Shown here: piece after piece, positions 44,199 to 52,611 of the stretch
How the letters are laid out: every line of letters starts with the position of its first letter
How positions within the stretch are numbered: the first letter of the stretch is position 1
NCBI RefSeq assembly: GCF_001010415.1
Contig: NZ_JPLE01000015.1
Span: 32,813-96,812, forward strand
Origin: Xanthomonas pisi DSM 18956
Lineage (GTDB): Bacteria > Pseudomonadota > Gammaproteobacteria > Xanthomonadales > Xanthomonadaceae
Direction of reading: 5' to 3'
Length of the DNA stretch: 64,000 nucleotides
Made by a program: the position numbers and the translations under genes
The notes under the pieces: model-generated
Seen by the model: only the letters and a program-made list of their open reading frames with translations
Database searches by the model: none
Told to the model about the DNA's origin: nothing

Positions 44199-44909
44199 CT
44201 ACGGTTGATTGACCCGCCCATTGTCACGCGAATGCGCGGTGCGTGCAGCCCCACCGCTTACGGTACGCGTCAGCCACAGCCCCACCCGCACCATCCAGGC
44301 CACGATCAGCACGATGGCGATCTTCTGGCTGATCCCCGGCGGCGCGCTGGTGACCGTGACATGGAACAGCAGGACCGCGAACGCCGCCCAACCGAGCACG
44401 CATGCACCGACGCACTGTGCGCGCCAGGCGCGATCGCGGCCGAAGTACCACGACTGCAGCAACACCGCTGCGATCACGCACAGAAACGTGGCGTCGGCCG
44501 ACACCACATGCACCAGTTTTGCCGCGTCCGGCGCCAGCTCCGGCATCCAGCTGTCGCCGATCGCCACCGCGCACAAGCCCAGCGCTGCCAGCCAGAACAA
44601 TCCCAACACCGTGCGGCTGCGTGCCGCCGGCGCCAGCGCCGCATACAGGCCCGCCGCCAGCCACGCCATCGCTGCGGCCAACAGGCAGTACGCCGTGCGC
44701 AGCAGCAGCCCGTAGGCGCCGTGCAGATAGGCGCTGAGTTGCGCATCGATCCACCACAGATCGCCGCGTAGCCACTGCAGCACGAGGACCAGCCCGATGA
44801 AGGCCAGGCCTGCGGCAGCGGCCAGCGCCCCGGCATGCCCGCTCCAGCGTGGCGCCGATCCCGTGGCGGCCTGCGCAACATGCGCGCGAGAGTCGGTCGT
44901 ACGCATCAT
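44199..44909 (-). CDS. DUF998-like seven-helix membrane protein
   Basis: A 236-residue membrane protein with about six or seven helices (LAAAAGLAFIGLVLVLQW, TAYCLLAAAMAWLAAGLYAA, LGLFWLAALGLCAVAIGDSW, IAIVLIVAWMVRVGLWL). QLSAYLHGAYGLLLRTAYCL is typical of DUF998. ATG 44909 is preferred because GGAAGG lies 11 nt and AGG 3 nt upstream. ATG 44948 is an alternative giving 249 residues, but there the purine-rich stretch abuts the start. It probably shares a transcript with ridA. Function unknown. Confidence 0.8.
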   Translation of the reverse strand: MMRTTDSRAHVAQAATGSAPRWSGHAGALAAAAGLAFIGLVLVLQWLRGDLWWIDAQLSAYLHGAYGLLLRTAYCLLAAAMAWLAAGLYAALAPAARSRTVLGLFWLAALGLCAVAIGDSWMPELAPDAAKLVHVVSADATFLCVIAAVLLQSWYFGRDRAWRAQCVGACVLGWAAFAVLLFHVTVTSAPPGISQKIAIVLIVAWMVRVGLWLTRTVSGGAARTAHSRDNGRVNQP

Positions 44910-45166
44910 CAGCCTGTCTGCCTTCCAACGATAACGCCGTTCATCCATCCCCCTGCGGCACGCACCTGCGCCTTTGCCCTATGATGCGCGCGGCCGTCCC
45001 GGGCCGACAGGTGTCGGCTCCCACGAACCCTGCGTTCACCTCGTTTCGGCACTTCGCGATCACGCTGCATGCTTCTTCAACCCGCTTGGCACATGCAGAT
45101 CTTTGCGCACGCGGCACGTATCGTGCATGCGTCCTCTTTCCCTCTTATGCAGATCCCGTTGCCCTC

Positions 45167-47731
45167 ATGACGGATACCCCCGCGTCTTCCGAAGCGCCTG
45201 CCAGCGGTTGGCGTCGCGCCCTGCCGGTCATCATCAGCCTGGCGATCCTGGCCATGGCGCTGCACGCGCTCTCGGCGCAGTTCACCGACCATGGCTACCG
45301 CCAGATCCGCCAGGCGTTCCGGGCATTGGGCGCAGGACAGATCGCCCTGACCCTGCTGCTCGGGTTGAGCAGCTACGCCTGCCTGGTGGGCTTCGACTGG
45401 GTGGGGCTCAAGCGCACCGGCAAGCGGCTGCATCCGGCCCGGGTCGGCATCACCGCCTTCATGGCGCATGCGGTCGGCCAGACGCTGGGCTTTGCCGCGC
45501 TCACCGGTGGCGCCGTCCGCCTGCGCGGTTATGGCAGCGTCGGGCTGACCCTGGCCGAGATCGGCCAGGTGGTGCTGATGAGCACGCTGGGCTTCATCTT
45601 CGGCGCCTGGGTGCTGCTCGGGCTTGCGCTGATGCTGGAACCGGAAGCGGCTGCGCGTGCCCTGCCGATCACCGCAGAAGGCATCCGCATCGCCGGCATC
45701 GCCTTGCTGGCCGGCTATGTGGCGATGTTGGTGCTGGTGGGCAAGCAAGGCCGCGAGTTCGGGATCCGCAGCCATCGCTTCTGGCTGCCCGACCGCACCA
45801 CCGTGCTCGGCGTCACCGCTCTCAGCGTGGTCGAGCTGGGCCTGGCCGCGGCAGCGTTCTACGTGCTGTTGCCGCCGGACCCGGGCACCGGTTACTTCGG
45901 CTTTATCGGCATCTGGCTGGTGGCGGTGGTGGCCGGCCTGATCTCCACCGTGCCGGCCGGGCTGGGCGTGTTCGAGTGGAGCCTGCTCAAGCTGCTGCCG
46001 CATGTGACGCCGGCCGCCGTGCTGGCCGCGGCGCTGGCGTATCGCGTCACCTACTACATCGTGCCGTTGCTGATTTCGGTGGCCATGGCGGCGGCCTCCG
46101 GGCTGGGGGCGCCGGTCCGCGCCAGCGCCAGCACCGCACGCACGGTGTGGAAGACGCTGCGTCCGTGGCTGCCGCAGATCCTGGCCCTGGCGGTCTTCGC
46201 CGTGGGCGCGGGCCTGATGATCGACGGCACCCTGCCGACGCCGCGTGCGCGCCAGGAAGTGGCGCCGCTGCCACTGATCGAAACCTCGCATCTGCTGGTC
46301 AGCCTGGGCGGCATGCTGCTGCTGTTGATCGGCCAGGGCCTGCAGCGCCGCAGCCATGCGGCCTGGATGCTGGCGCTGGGCGTCTGCGTGCTGCTGCCAC
46401 CGCTGTCGCTGCTGCGCGGCAGCCATATCTCGGTGTCGTTGTCCGCAGCGCTGGCAGCGGTGGCGTTGTGGGCCGCGCGGCGCGAGTTCTACCGCCAGGG
46501 CGCCTTGCTGGACGAAGCCTGGTCCTGGCGCTGGCTGAGCAATCTGGGCCTGGTGCTGGTCGCCACCTTCTGGCTGTTGTTCTTCGTCTACAGCCATGTC
46601 GAATACAGCAACGACCTGTGGTGGCAATTCGCCACCTCGGCCAATGCACCGCGCGCGTTGCGCGCCGCGCTGATCCTGTGCGTGGGCGTGATCATGTTCG
46701 GCATGGCGCGGCTGCTGCGCGGCGGGCGCCGACCGATGCCGGCCGCCGATGCGCAAACCCTGCAGACGCTGGCGCCGATCCTGGAAATCAGTACCGACAC
46801 CCAGGCCTGCCTGGCGTTGACCGGCGACAAGGCGTTCCTGCTCGACGAGCAGCGCCGCGGGTTTGTGATGATGCAGCGCTACGGTGGCTCGCTGATTTCG
46901 ATGGGCGACCCGGTCGGGCCGCCGGAGGTGGCCCGCGCGCTGATCTGGCGTTTCCGCGAGGAGGCCGACCACATGGGCCTGCGCCCGGTGTTCTACCAGG
47001 TCGGCGAAAAATACTGGCAGACCTACCTGGATATGGGCCTGACCCTGGTCAAGCTGGGCGAAGAAGCGATCGTGCCGTTGGAGGGCTTCACCCTGGAAGG
47101 CCGCGACCGCGCCGATCTGCGTCAGGCCTGGAACCGCGGCAAGCGTGGCGGCCTGACCTTCCGCATGTTGCAGCCAGAGCAGGTGGACGCCGTGCTGCCG
47201 CGCCTGGCCGAGGTATCGGAACAGTGGCTGGAAGAAAAATCCGGCGAAGAAAAAGGGTTCTCGCTCGGCAGCTTCGATGCGGAGTATCTGCGCCGTTTCC
47301 CGGTGGCGGTGGCCGAGGCCGAAGGGCAGATCGTGGCCTTCGCCAATGTGTGGTGGGCACCGGCCGGCGGCGAGCTGTCGGTGGACCTGATGCGACATAG
47401 CACCGAGGCGCCGAAGGGCACGATGGATTTCCTGTTCATCGAGCTGTTCCTGTGGGGCCAGGCCAATGGCTACACGCGCTTCTCGCTGGGCATGGCGCCG
47501 TTGTCGGGGCTGGCCGAACACCGCCTGGCCGGCCGCTGGAATCGCTTCGCCAGCCTGGTCGCACGGCATGGCGAGCGCTTCTACGGTTTCAGCGGGCTAC
47601 GCCGGTTCAAGTCGAAGTTCGCCCCGACCTGGCGCCCGCGCTATCTGGTCGCGCCCGGCGGCATGCATCTGCCGGCGGCGCTGCTGGATGTGACCCGGCT
47701 GATCTCGGTGGACCCCGGGCGGCAGGAGTAA
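45167..47731 (+). CDS. mprF: MprF-like aminoacyl-phosphatidylglycerol synthase/flippase
   Basis: An 854-residue protein with the two-part MprF layout. Residues 20-520 hold about twelve to fourteen membrane helices including the flippase segment (LLLGLSSYACLVGFDWVGLK, AVVAGLISTVPAGLGVFEWS). Residues ~530-854 form the cytoplasmic synthase domain of tandem GNAT folds (TLAPILEISTDTQACLALTG, RYGGSLISMGDPVGPPE, EGFTLEGRDRADLRQAWNRG). It adds lysine or alanine to phosphatidylglycerol, reducing negative charge and sensitivity to cationic peptides. Amino-acid preference cannot be read here. It faces acvB across a 531-nt spacer. The ATG was chosen to precede the first helix. Confidence 0.95.
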   Translation: MTDTPASSEAPASGWRRALPVIISLAILAMALHALSAQFTDHGYRQIRQAFRALGAGQIALTLLLGLSSYACLVGFDWVGLKRTGKRLHPARVGITAFMAHAVGQTLGFAALTGGAVRLRGYGSVGLTLAEIGQVVLMSTLGFIFGAWVLLGLALMLEPEAAARALPITAEGIRIAGIALLAGYVAMLVLVGKQGREFGIRSHRFWLPDRTTVLGVTALSVVELGLAAAAFYVLLPPDPGTGYFGFIGIWLVAVVAGLISTVPAGLGVFEWSLLKLLPHVTPAAVLAAALAYRVTYYIVPLLISVAMAAASGLGAPVRASASTARTVWKTLRPWLPQILALAVFAVGAGLMIDGTLPTPRARQEVAPLPLIETSHLLVSLGGMLLLLIGQGLQRRSHAAWMLALGVCVLLPPLSLLRGSHISVSLSAALAAVALWAARREFYRQGALLDEAWSWRWLSNLGLVLVATFWLLFFVYSHVEYSNDLWWQFATSANAPRALRAALILCVGVIMFGMARLLRGGRRPMPAADAQTLQTLAPILEISTDTQACLALTGDKAFLLDEQRRGFVMMQRYGGSLISMGDPVGPPEVARALIWRFREEADHMGLRPVFYQVGEKYWQTYLDMGLTLVKLGEEAIVPLEGFTLEGRDRADLRQAWNRGKRGGLTFRMLQPEQVDAVLPRLAEVSEQWLEEKSGEEKGFSLGSFDAEYLRRFPVAVAEAEGQIVAFANVWWAPAGGELSVDLMRHSTEAPKGTMDFLFIELFLWGQANGYTRFSLGMAPLSGLAEHRLAGRWNRFASLVARHGERFYGFSGLRRFKSKFAPTWRPRYLVAPGGMHLPAALLDVTRLISVDPGRQE

Positions 47732-48262
47732 CGCCGCGCGATCCCTGTGTCGATGTCGGCGTCGATGTCGGTGTCGGTGCCTGACTGAGTGCAAGGAGTC
47801 CGCTTGCAGGATCCACGGACGCTGCACCTGCTGACGCATTCTGCTTACCGATCAGCGGCCGCACACCGTGGAAGCGCGGTGCCGCGTCCGGTGCCGGGAC
47901 CGTGTGGCGGCATGGATGCCGCCACCGAGCCTCCAGGGACGGATTGACGGCGTGTCCCGACACCGAATGCGGCGCCGCGCTGCCGACCGACTGCGCACAC
48001 TGACCAACCACGCACATGAGATCTGCCGGTGCTCCGTGGAAACCCCGGTCTGCGGCGGGCGCCTGCAGCCTAACGGCGTGGGACACGCCACACGGACGCC
48101 CGTATAGGCTCCGGCGCGGCATCCATGCCGCTCGAGCTCCCACACCGGCACACGCGCAGGCACCACCGGTTGCATGTGGCGGCCAAACTCAAAAGCGCCG
48201 ATGTGGTTGCCGACCCTGCGTCGGCCGAGAGCCGGCGACGCAGGGTCACGTGCCCCGCTCGC
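47732..48262. other. Spacer between convergent mprF and acvB with hairpins
   Basis: The spacer is non-coding. It holds a GTCGATGTCGGCGTCGATGT-like low-complexity run at 47749, a stem TGGCGGCAT-GG-ATGCCGCCA (47905-47924), and the perfect 12-bp stem GACCCTGCGTCG/CGACGCAGGGTC (48212-48223 with 48236-48247). The last lies 15 nt beyond the acvB stop and is a candidate transcript end for acvB, although no T tract is present. Confidence 0.5.
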
Positions 48263-49636
48263 TTAGGGTGTGGGCATCCCGTGCATCTGCTCCATGATCA
48301 CCTTGGACAGGGTCGCGTAATCGCCCTTGAAGTGGTGATCGCCCGGCAGCGTCACGCGCTTGGCGGCCTGCGCCGGCAGGCTCGGGCACAACGCATCGCC
48401 ATCGTCCTGGCCGTAGATGCACACCGTGGTGCCGGCCGGCAGACGCTGCACTTCCGGCGCGATCGGCAGGCCTTCGTCATCCGAGCCCAGCCAGTTGCTG
48501 ACATGGAATTCGTAATCGGCCAGCTTGCCGACCGACAGCAGCGCGGTCATGCGGATGTTCTGCTTGGTCTGCTCCGGCAGCTTGTTGATCGCCGCCGGCA
48601 ACACATCGGCGCCTTGCGAGAAGCCGATCAGCACCACGCGCTTGCGCTGCCAGCGCTGCGCATACACGCGCGCAATGCGGTCCAGATCGTTGGCAAAGCC
48701 CTGCGGCGTGCGCTCGGTCCAGAAATAGCGCAGCGAATCCAGCCCGACCACCGGGATGCCCTGCGCGGCGAGCGCGTCGGCCACTTCTTCGTCCAGCCCG
48801 GCCCAACCGCCATCGCCGGACACGAAGATCACGAAGGTGTCGTCGTCGCTGTCGCCGTCCGGCTTGGCCGGCAGTTCGACCACCGGCAGGTCGGTCAGGC
48901 CGCCCGGCGGAGGCGGCAAGACCACGCCCTTCTGCTCGCCCAGCGAACGGGCTGCGGCACGCAGGCCGGGCAGGATGTCGCCCTGCGCAGACCGCTTGAA
49001 GCCGCGGGCCTGCGGAACCTGCTTGAGGAAGCCGTCCTCGGCTGCTGCAGGACACCGTTTGTCCTGGCTGCCGGCCAGCACCCAGGGAATCTGCAGCGTC
49101 GCCGGAACCAGGCGATTGCTGCCCGGATGCACACCCGGCTGGCAGATCGCCTGATCGGACACCGTGGCCGGGCACAGGCCATCGGTGAGCACGCCGGCCA
49201 GCACATGCGGCTTGGCCTGCGCGCCGATGGCATATGCCAGCGCCGCACCTTCGCCATCGCCCACAAGCAAGGGCAGCCGGTAGGTGGGGATGTGATAGAA
49301 GGCCTGCAGGTAGCGCGAGAAGTTCTCCACATCGCCCACCGAAAACGCGCATGTGCCGCCGGCCTTGCGCAGGACCGCGTACAGATGCGCGGTATCCACC
49401 ACCGCCACCATTGCGCCATCGTCGCGCAAGGCTTGCGCCTGGGCCTGGCGCTTGCCGGCATTGCCTGCGCCCGCCAGCCAGATCACCACGCGCTGCGGCT
49501 CGCCCTTGGGCATCAACACCGGGATCTGTTCGAAACGCCCGTGGCTGATCGGTTCCGGAGCCTGGGCGGCGGCCATTCCCGACAGCGTCAGCATCGCCGC
49601 GCCGCAGAGCGCGCTCCATCGTTCAAGTCGTCGCAT
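48263..49636 (-). CDS. acvB: AcvB/VirJ family protein (probable lysyl-phosphatidylglycerol hydrolase)
   Basis: A 457-residue periplasmic protein with a signal peptide (LCGAAMLTLSGMAAAQ). It has two alpha/beta-hydrolase VirJ-like halves. The N-terminal half has VGDGEGAALAYAIG where a nucleophile elbow should be (no Ser). The C-terminal half has GFSQGADVLPAAINK near residue 335, with an intact Ser, plus VSGDGGWAGLDEEV earlier. In Agrobacterium AcvB hydrolyses lysyl-phosphatidylglycerol. The adjacent mprF makes this the likely role. The genes converge, so it is not a simple operon. ATG 49636 precedes the signal peptide. Confidence 0.9.
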   Translation of the reverse strand: MRRLERWSALCGAAMLTLSGMAAAQAPEPISHGRFEQIPVLMPKGEPQRVVIWLAGAGNAGKRQAQAQALRDDGAMVAVVDTAHLYAVLRKAGGTCAFSVGDVENFSRYLQAFYHIPTYRLPLLVGDGEGAALAYAIGAQAKPHVLAGVLTDGLCPATVSDQAICQPGVHPGSNRLVPATLQIPWVLAGSQDKRCPAAAEDGFLKQVPQARGFKRSAQGDILPGLRAAARSLGEQKGVVLPPPPGGLTDLPVVELPAKPDGDSDDDTFVIFVSGDGGWAGLDEEVADALAAQGIPVVGLDSLRYFWTERTPQGFANDLDRIARVYAQRWQRKRVVLIGFSQGADVLPAAINKLPEQTKQNIRMTALLSVGKLADYEFHVSNWLGSDDEGLPIAPEVQRLPAGTTVCIYGQDDGDALCPSLPAQAAKRVTLPGDHHFKGDYATLSKVIMEQMHGMPTP

Positions 49637-49705
49637 GTCGCACCATCGGGAAAAGTGATCCAAAGATAATCGTTCCGGCACTCGCCGCGAAGCGCGGCGC
49701 TTCGC

Positions 49706-49888
49706 TCACCGCGGCTGCGCCAGCTGACGGGCTTCCCAGGCGGCCAGGGCCTGGCGATAACGCGTCAGTTCTTCGGCGTACAGGTCGTGCACGCACAGCG
49801 GGCAGCCGCTTTCGCAGCACTCGTTGGGCGCGGGTGCCTGCGGCGGTTGCGGGCGGGGATCGGAGACGGATGTGGCGCTGTCGTGCAT
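49706..49888 (-). CDS. Oxidoreductase-like domain small protein
   Basis: A 60-residue protein. PNECCESGCPLCVHDLYAEE and LTRYRQALAAWEAR match the short oxidoreductase-like domain (PF09791), in which the paired cysteines (CCESGCPLC) are conserved. The role is unknown; cluster or metal binding is suggested only by the cysteines. It lies between acvB and the HD-domain gene on the same strand. Length is typical of the bacterial stand-alone form. Confidence 0.8.
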   Translation of the reverse strand: MHDSATSVSDPRPQPPQAPAPNECCESGCPLCVHDLYAEELTRYRQALAAWEARQLAQPR

Positions 49889-49955
49889 GTGGCCATTGTA
49901 GCGTCGTGCGCATCCGCCGCTGCCGGGTCACGCGCCGCGCGGTGGCAGCGGCGGC

Positions 49956-50561
49956 TCAGCGACCCAACCGGCGACGCAGGTTGTCACGCGCGGACGTATC
50001 GACGCGCGCGTGGAAATAGTCGCTGAGAAAGATGCGCGGGCGCTTCAGCAGCCCGGCCAGGAAGCGGCGGCGATTGAGCCGGAACAGCAATGCGGGCACA
50101 TGGCCCCGGTATTCCTCGGCGATCGCACGGTCGTAAGCATCGAAGACGGCGGCGGGCGCGGCCAGGATCGCCATGTCGCAATCCAGGAACAGCGCGGCTT
50201 CCTCGTCCACATCCTGCGGTTGCAGTTGCCCATGGCGCGCGGTGAGCAGGATCAGCGCCTGCACGCGCTGCAGATCCACCTCGGCCTGCGGCCACCAGCG
50301 CGGGATGCAGTCCATCGCCCACTTCGCAGATTCGGCTTCGTTGTCGCTGCGCCCGGGCTGGTAGATCGCATCGTGGAACAGGACCGCCAGCCAGACCTCC
50401 ACCGGCCGTTGCCAACCCGGCCCGGCAGCGACCTCGGCGTAGTGCTGCAGCAGCGCACGCACGTGACCGAAGTGATGGTAGGCGCGCGGCGGCGTGGCAT
50501 AGGCCTGTTCCAACGCGGCCAGATGGTCGGCATGCAACGGCAGGGGGGGGATGGCATCCAT
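49956..50561 (-). CDS. HD-domain metal-dependent phosphohydrolase
   Basis: A 201-residue protein of the HD superfamily. YHHFGHVRALLQHY and WLAVLFHDAIYQPGRSDNEA give the H, HD and D ligand pattern, and LTARHG and LFLDCDMAILA continue the fold. It belongs to an uncharacterised predicted phosphohydrolase family (COG4339-like). It probably acts on a nucleotide or phosphate metabolite. Its ATG follows a run of CCCCCC that could be slippery. It is upstream of the oxidoreductase-like gene with a 67-nt spacer. Confidence 0.85.
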   Translation of the reverse strand: MDAIPPLPLHADHLAALEQAYATPPRAYHHFGHVRALLQHYAEVAAGPGWQRPVEVWLAVLFHDAIYQPGRSDNEAESAKWAMDCIPRWWPQAEVDLQRVQALILLTARHGQLQPQDVDEEAALFLDCDMAILAAPAAVFDAYDRAIAEEYRGHVPALLFRLNRRRFLAGLLKRPRIFLSDYFHARVDTSARDNLRRRLGR

Positions 50562-50625
50562 GCGCGCAGGCTACCGCGTGCGTGCGCGTCTGCACACAAC
50601 CTGACCGATCAACGCTAATTGCAGC

Positions 50626-51228
50626 TCAACGCAGCGACCAGCGGCCTTCGATCTGGTAACGCGACTGGCCAAGGAAGCTGCGCACCAGCGCAAAGTCGCG
50701 CACCGTCCAGGCAAGCGTGTCGCAACGGCGTTGCGGCAAGCTCTGGTTGCAATACAGCAACGTCATATGCGGCGTGTACTGCGCATCGCCGGCAATCCCC
50801 ACGTGCGCCAGCTGACGGCCAAGCGCCCCTTGCAACGCATACAGCCCGCGCACGCGCTCTTCGCCGCGCAGTACGCACGGCAGTTGCGAGCGCCGTCCAC
50901 CGAACGTCCCGACGCGATCGAACTCCACCTCGAAGGCGTCCATCGCCACCCGCTCGGCGGCCTGGCTTGCACGGCTCACCAACGAGGGCGGCAGCCCGCC
51001 GGCGTAATCGCCCAGGTGATGCAAGGTCACATGCAGCCGCTCGCGTCCCAGTGGCTTGCCATCCACCTGCCCGCTCTGCAGCAGCCCATTGGCGATGCCT
51101 GCCGCACGCTCGGCAGTGGTCGCATCGGCCATCACCGCAAAGAACAGTCGCTCGGTGGTCTTTTCTTCCCCCAGGCCCAGCGACAACTGAGCCTCGGCCG
51201 ATGACAGATAGAGAAACTGCTGCTTCAT
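50626..51228 (-). CDS. thpR: RNA 2',3'-cyclic phosphodiesterase
   Basis: A 200-residue 2H phosphoesterase. The two HxTx motifs are HVTLHHLG and PHMTLLYC, separated by about 85 residues, as in ThpR/LigT. RLFFAVMADATT is the usual opening strand. It opens 2',3'-cyclic phosphates and may act in RNA repair or turnover. The first 25 residues (QQFLYLSSAEAQLSLGLGEE) extend beyond the typical start, so the N-terminus could begin nearer to the RLFFAV strand. Confidence 0.92.
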   Translation of the reverse strand: MKQQFLYLSSAEAQLSLGLGEEKTTERLFFAVMADATTAERAAGIANGLLQSGQVDGKPLGRERLHVTLHHLGDYAGGLPPSLVSRASQAAERVAMDAFEVEFDRVGTFGGRRSQLPCVLRGEERVRGLYALQGALGRQLAHVGIAGDAQYTPHMTLLYCNQSLPQRRCDTLAWTVRDFALVRSFLGQSRYQIEGRWSLR

Positions 51229-51408
51229 GGGGTGATTCCACGACCGCCTGCGCGGGCCTGGCTGAAGAAGGGCGGCGGATACTAGCAGACCTGACGCACG
51301 GGCGAATACGCCGCGTCATCCATCGCCAGCGTGGAACAAGCCAACGCCGTGGAACGGCAACGGCGACATGGCGACTGCGCACCACATGAGTGACAGCATG
51401 CCGCAAAC

Positions 51409-51443
51409 ACGAAAAGAAACGGGCAGCTCGCGCTACCCGTTTC
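51409..51443 (-). terminator. Rho-independent terminator of the PA2169-type gene
   Basis: On the minus strand GAAACGGGTAG and CTGCCCGTTTC pair with one mismatch around a 6-nt loop (51416-51443), followed by TTTTCG. It lies about 65 nt after the stop at 51508. Confidence 0.75.
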
Positions 51444-51507
51444 CCGCCTGTATCGATTTACTCCGAGAGCTGCATCGGTGCAGATGCGCGTCGGTCTTGC
51501 TAACGCG

Positions 51508-51963
51508 TTATGCGGCGTTCTTCATCGCATGCTTGCGATTGCGCATCACGTCGTGACATGCACGCACTTCCGGCAACAGACGCAGTGCGGCGTCGCGTGC
51601 AGCAGCCGGCGTGTCGGCGTCGGCAATGGTCTCATCGAACGCCTTCAGCAGGCGGTCTTCGGATTCTTCCAGCTCGGCCACGTAGCCGTACTTGGTGTCG
51701 CCCAGCGTCGCGCGCACCTTGCCGTAGAACTGCTGCATGCTGCCGACCATGGTGCCGTGCTTTTCCGGCGTCCCACCGGCCGAAGCGACCACGCTGCTCA
51801 GGCTGCTCACGATGTCGGTCTTGACGCCGGCAATGCGGCGGAACAGCGTCGCCAGCTCTGCGTCGCCAACCTTGGCCGCGGCTTCGTCGTAGAAGTCCTT
51901 GCCGTCGCGGGAAATGGCGATGAGGTCGTTGAGGCTATGCTCGGTCTTGCTCTGAATGCTCAT
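51508..51963 (-). CDS. PA2169-type four-helix bundle protein (DUF2383)
   Basis: A 151-residue all-helical protein resembling the PA2169/DUF2383 ferritin-like group. HSLNDLIAISRDGKDFYDEA and ELATLFRRIAGVKTDIVSSL, then MQQFYGKVRATLGD and AARDAALRLLPEVRACHDVM, make four helices. Glu residues at helix positions could be metal ligands, but I cannot assign a di-iron site. Such proteins are often stress- or stationary-phase-induced. The AAGGAGCG site lies 7 nt before ATG 51963, so the longer in-frame start at 52128 is rejected. Confidence 0.88.
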   Translation of the reverse strand: MSIQSKTEHSLNDLIAISRDGKDFYDEAAAKVGDAELATLFRRIAGVKTDIVSSLSSVVASAGGTPEKHGTMVGSMQQFYGKVRATLGDTKYGYVAELEESEDRLLKAFDETIADADTPAAARDAALRLLPEVRACHDVMRNRKHAMKNAA

Positions 51964-52175
51964 GTGTCGCTCCTTGCTGGATGCGCCGACGCTGCGGAGG
52001 TGCAAGCCGTCGGCTTTCGGGGAGTAGCGCAATCGATGCGTTGATTGCGATGCCGTAACGTTGTGTACGGCTGCATCCTGGCGGCGCGACCATAATCGGC
52101 ATGTGAGCGATGCGCGGCTCGTCCTCACGCCATCGTGCGGCCGATGAACTGCGATTCATCGATGGCAACGACGCA

Positions 52176-52352
52176 TCAAGACTCCTTCGGCTGCCGACTC
52201 GCCCACATATTGTCGACCAGATTCGGATACGGCCGCCCGGCCTCTGCTGCGCGCTGTTTCGCGGCGGCTTTCTGCGCCTCGGTCAACGGTGTGGATGCGG
52301 TCTTCCGCTTGGGAGTGGGCCGCTTCCACGGCGGTGGAGTGAATTCGCTCAT
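52176..52352 (-). CDS. Conserved small basic protein, function unknown
   Basis: A 58-residue protein (FTPPPWKRPTPKRKTASTPL, then TEAQKAAAKQRAAEAGRPYP). The pattern PxPWxRP at the start and an Ala/Lys/Gln helix ending in GRPYPNLVDNMWAS looks conserved in xanthomonads, though I cannot check this. The highly basic first half suggests nucleic-acid contact. ATG 52352 is chosen because the upstream extension to 52442 lacks a conserved pattern. The gene is isolated, with 259 nt to the next gene. Confidence 0.65.
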   Translation of the reverse strand: MSEFTPPPWKRPTPKRKTASTPLTEAQKAAAKQRAAEAGRPYPNLVDNMWASRQPKES

Positions 52353-52611
52353 GACACTGTTCGGTCCGCTTGCGATGAGCCTGCAGTCTCGACGCATCGC
52401 TGTGAGTTGATCGTGGATGCGACGCGCGCATGCCGCGTCCACATCGACGCGACAGCGAACGCAAGCGCGGCCGCGCGCTGGTCAGCCCGCCATGCCGTCA
52501 CTCAGCATCGCAGGCTTCACGGATGCAAGGCGCAGGACCAACGTCAACAGACCACCTCAAGCAGCGCAGCACACGCCGGTCAGCAAGCGCAGCTGCGCAC
52601 GCGGCAACCAC

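Noticed and set aside
45077..47569. 830-codon frame opposite mprF
   Set aside because: Gln/His-rich antisense frame without recognisable domains.
47749..47781. GTCGATGTCGG microsatellite-like stretch as a phase-variation tract
   Set aside because: It is non-coding and imperfect, and is not placed in a promoter.
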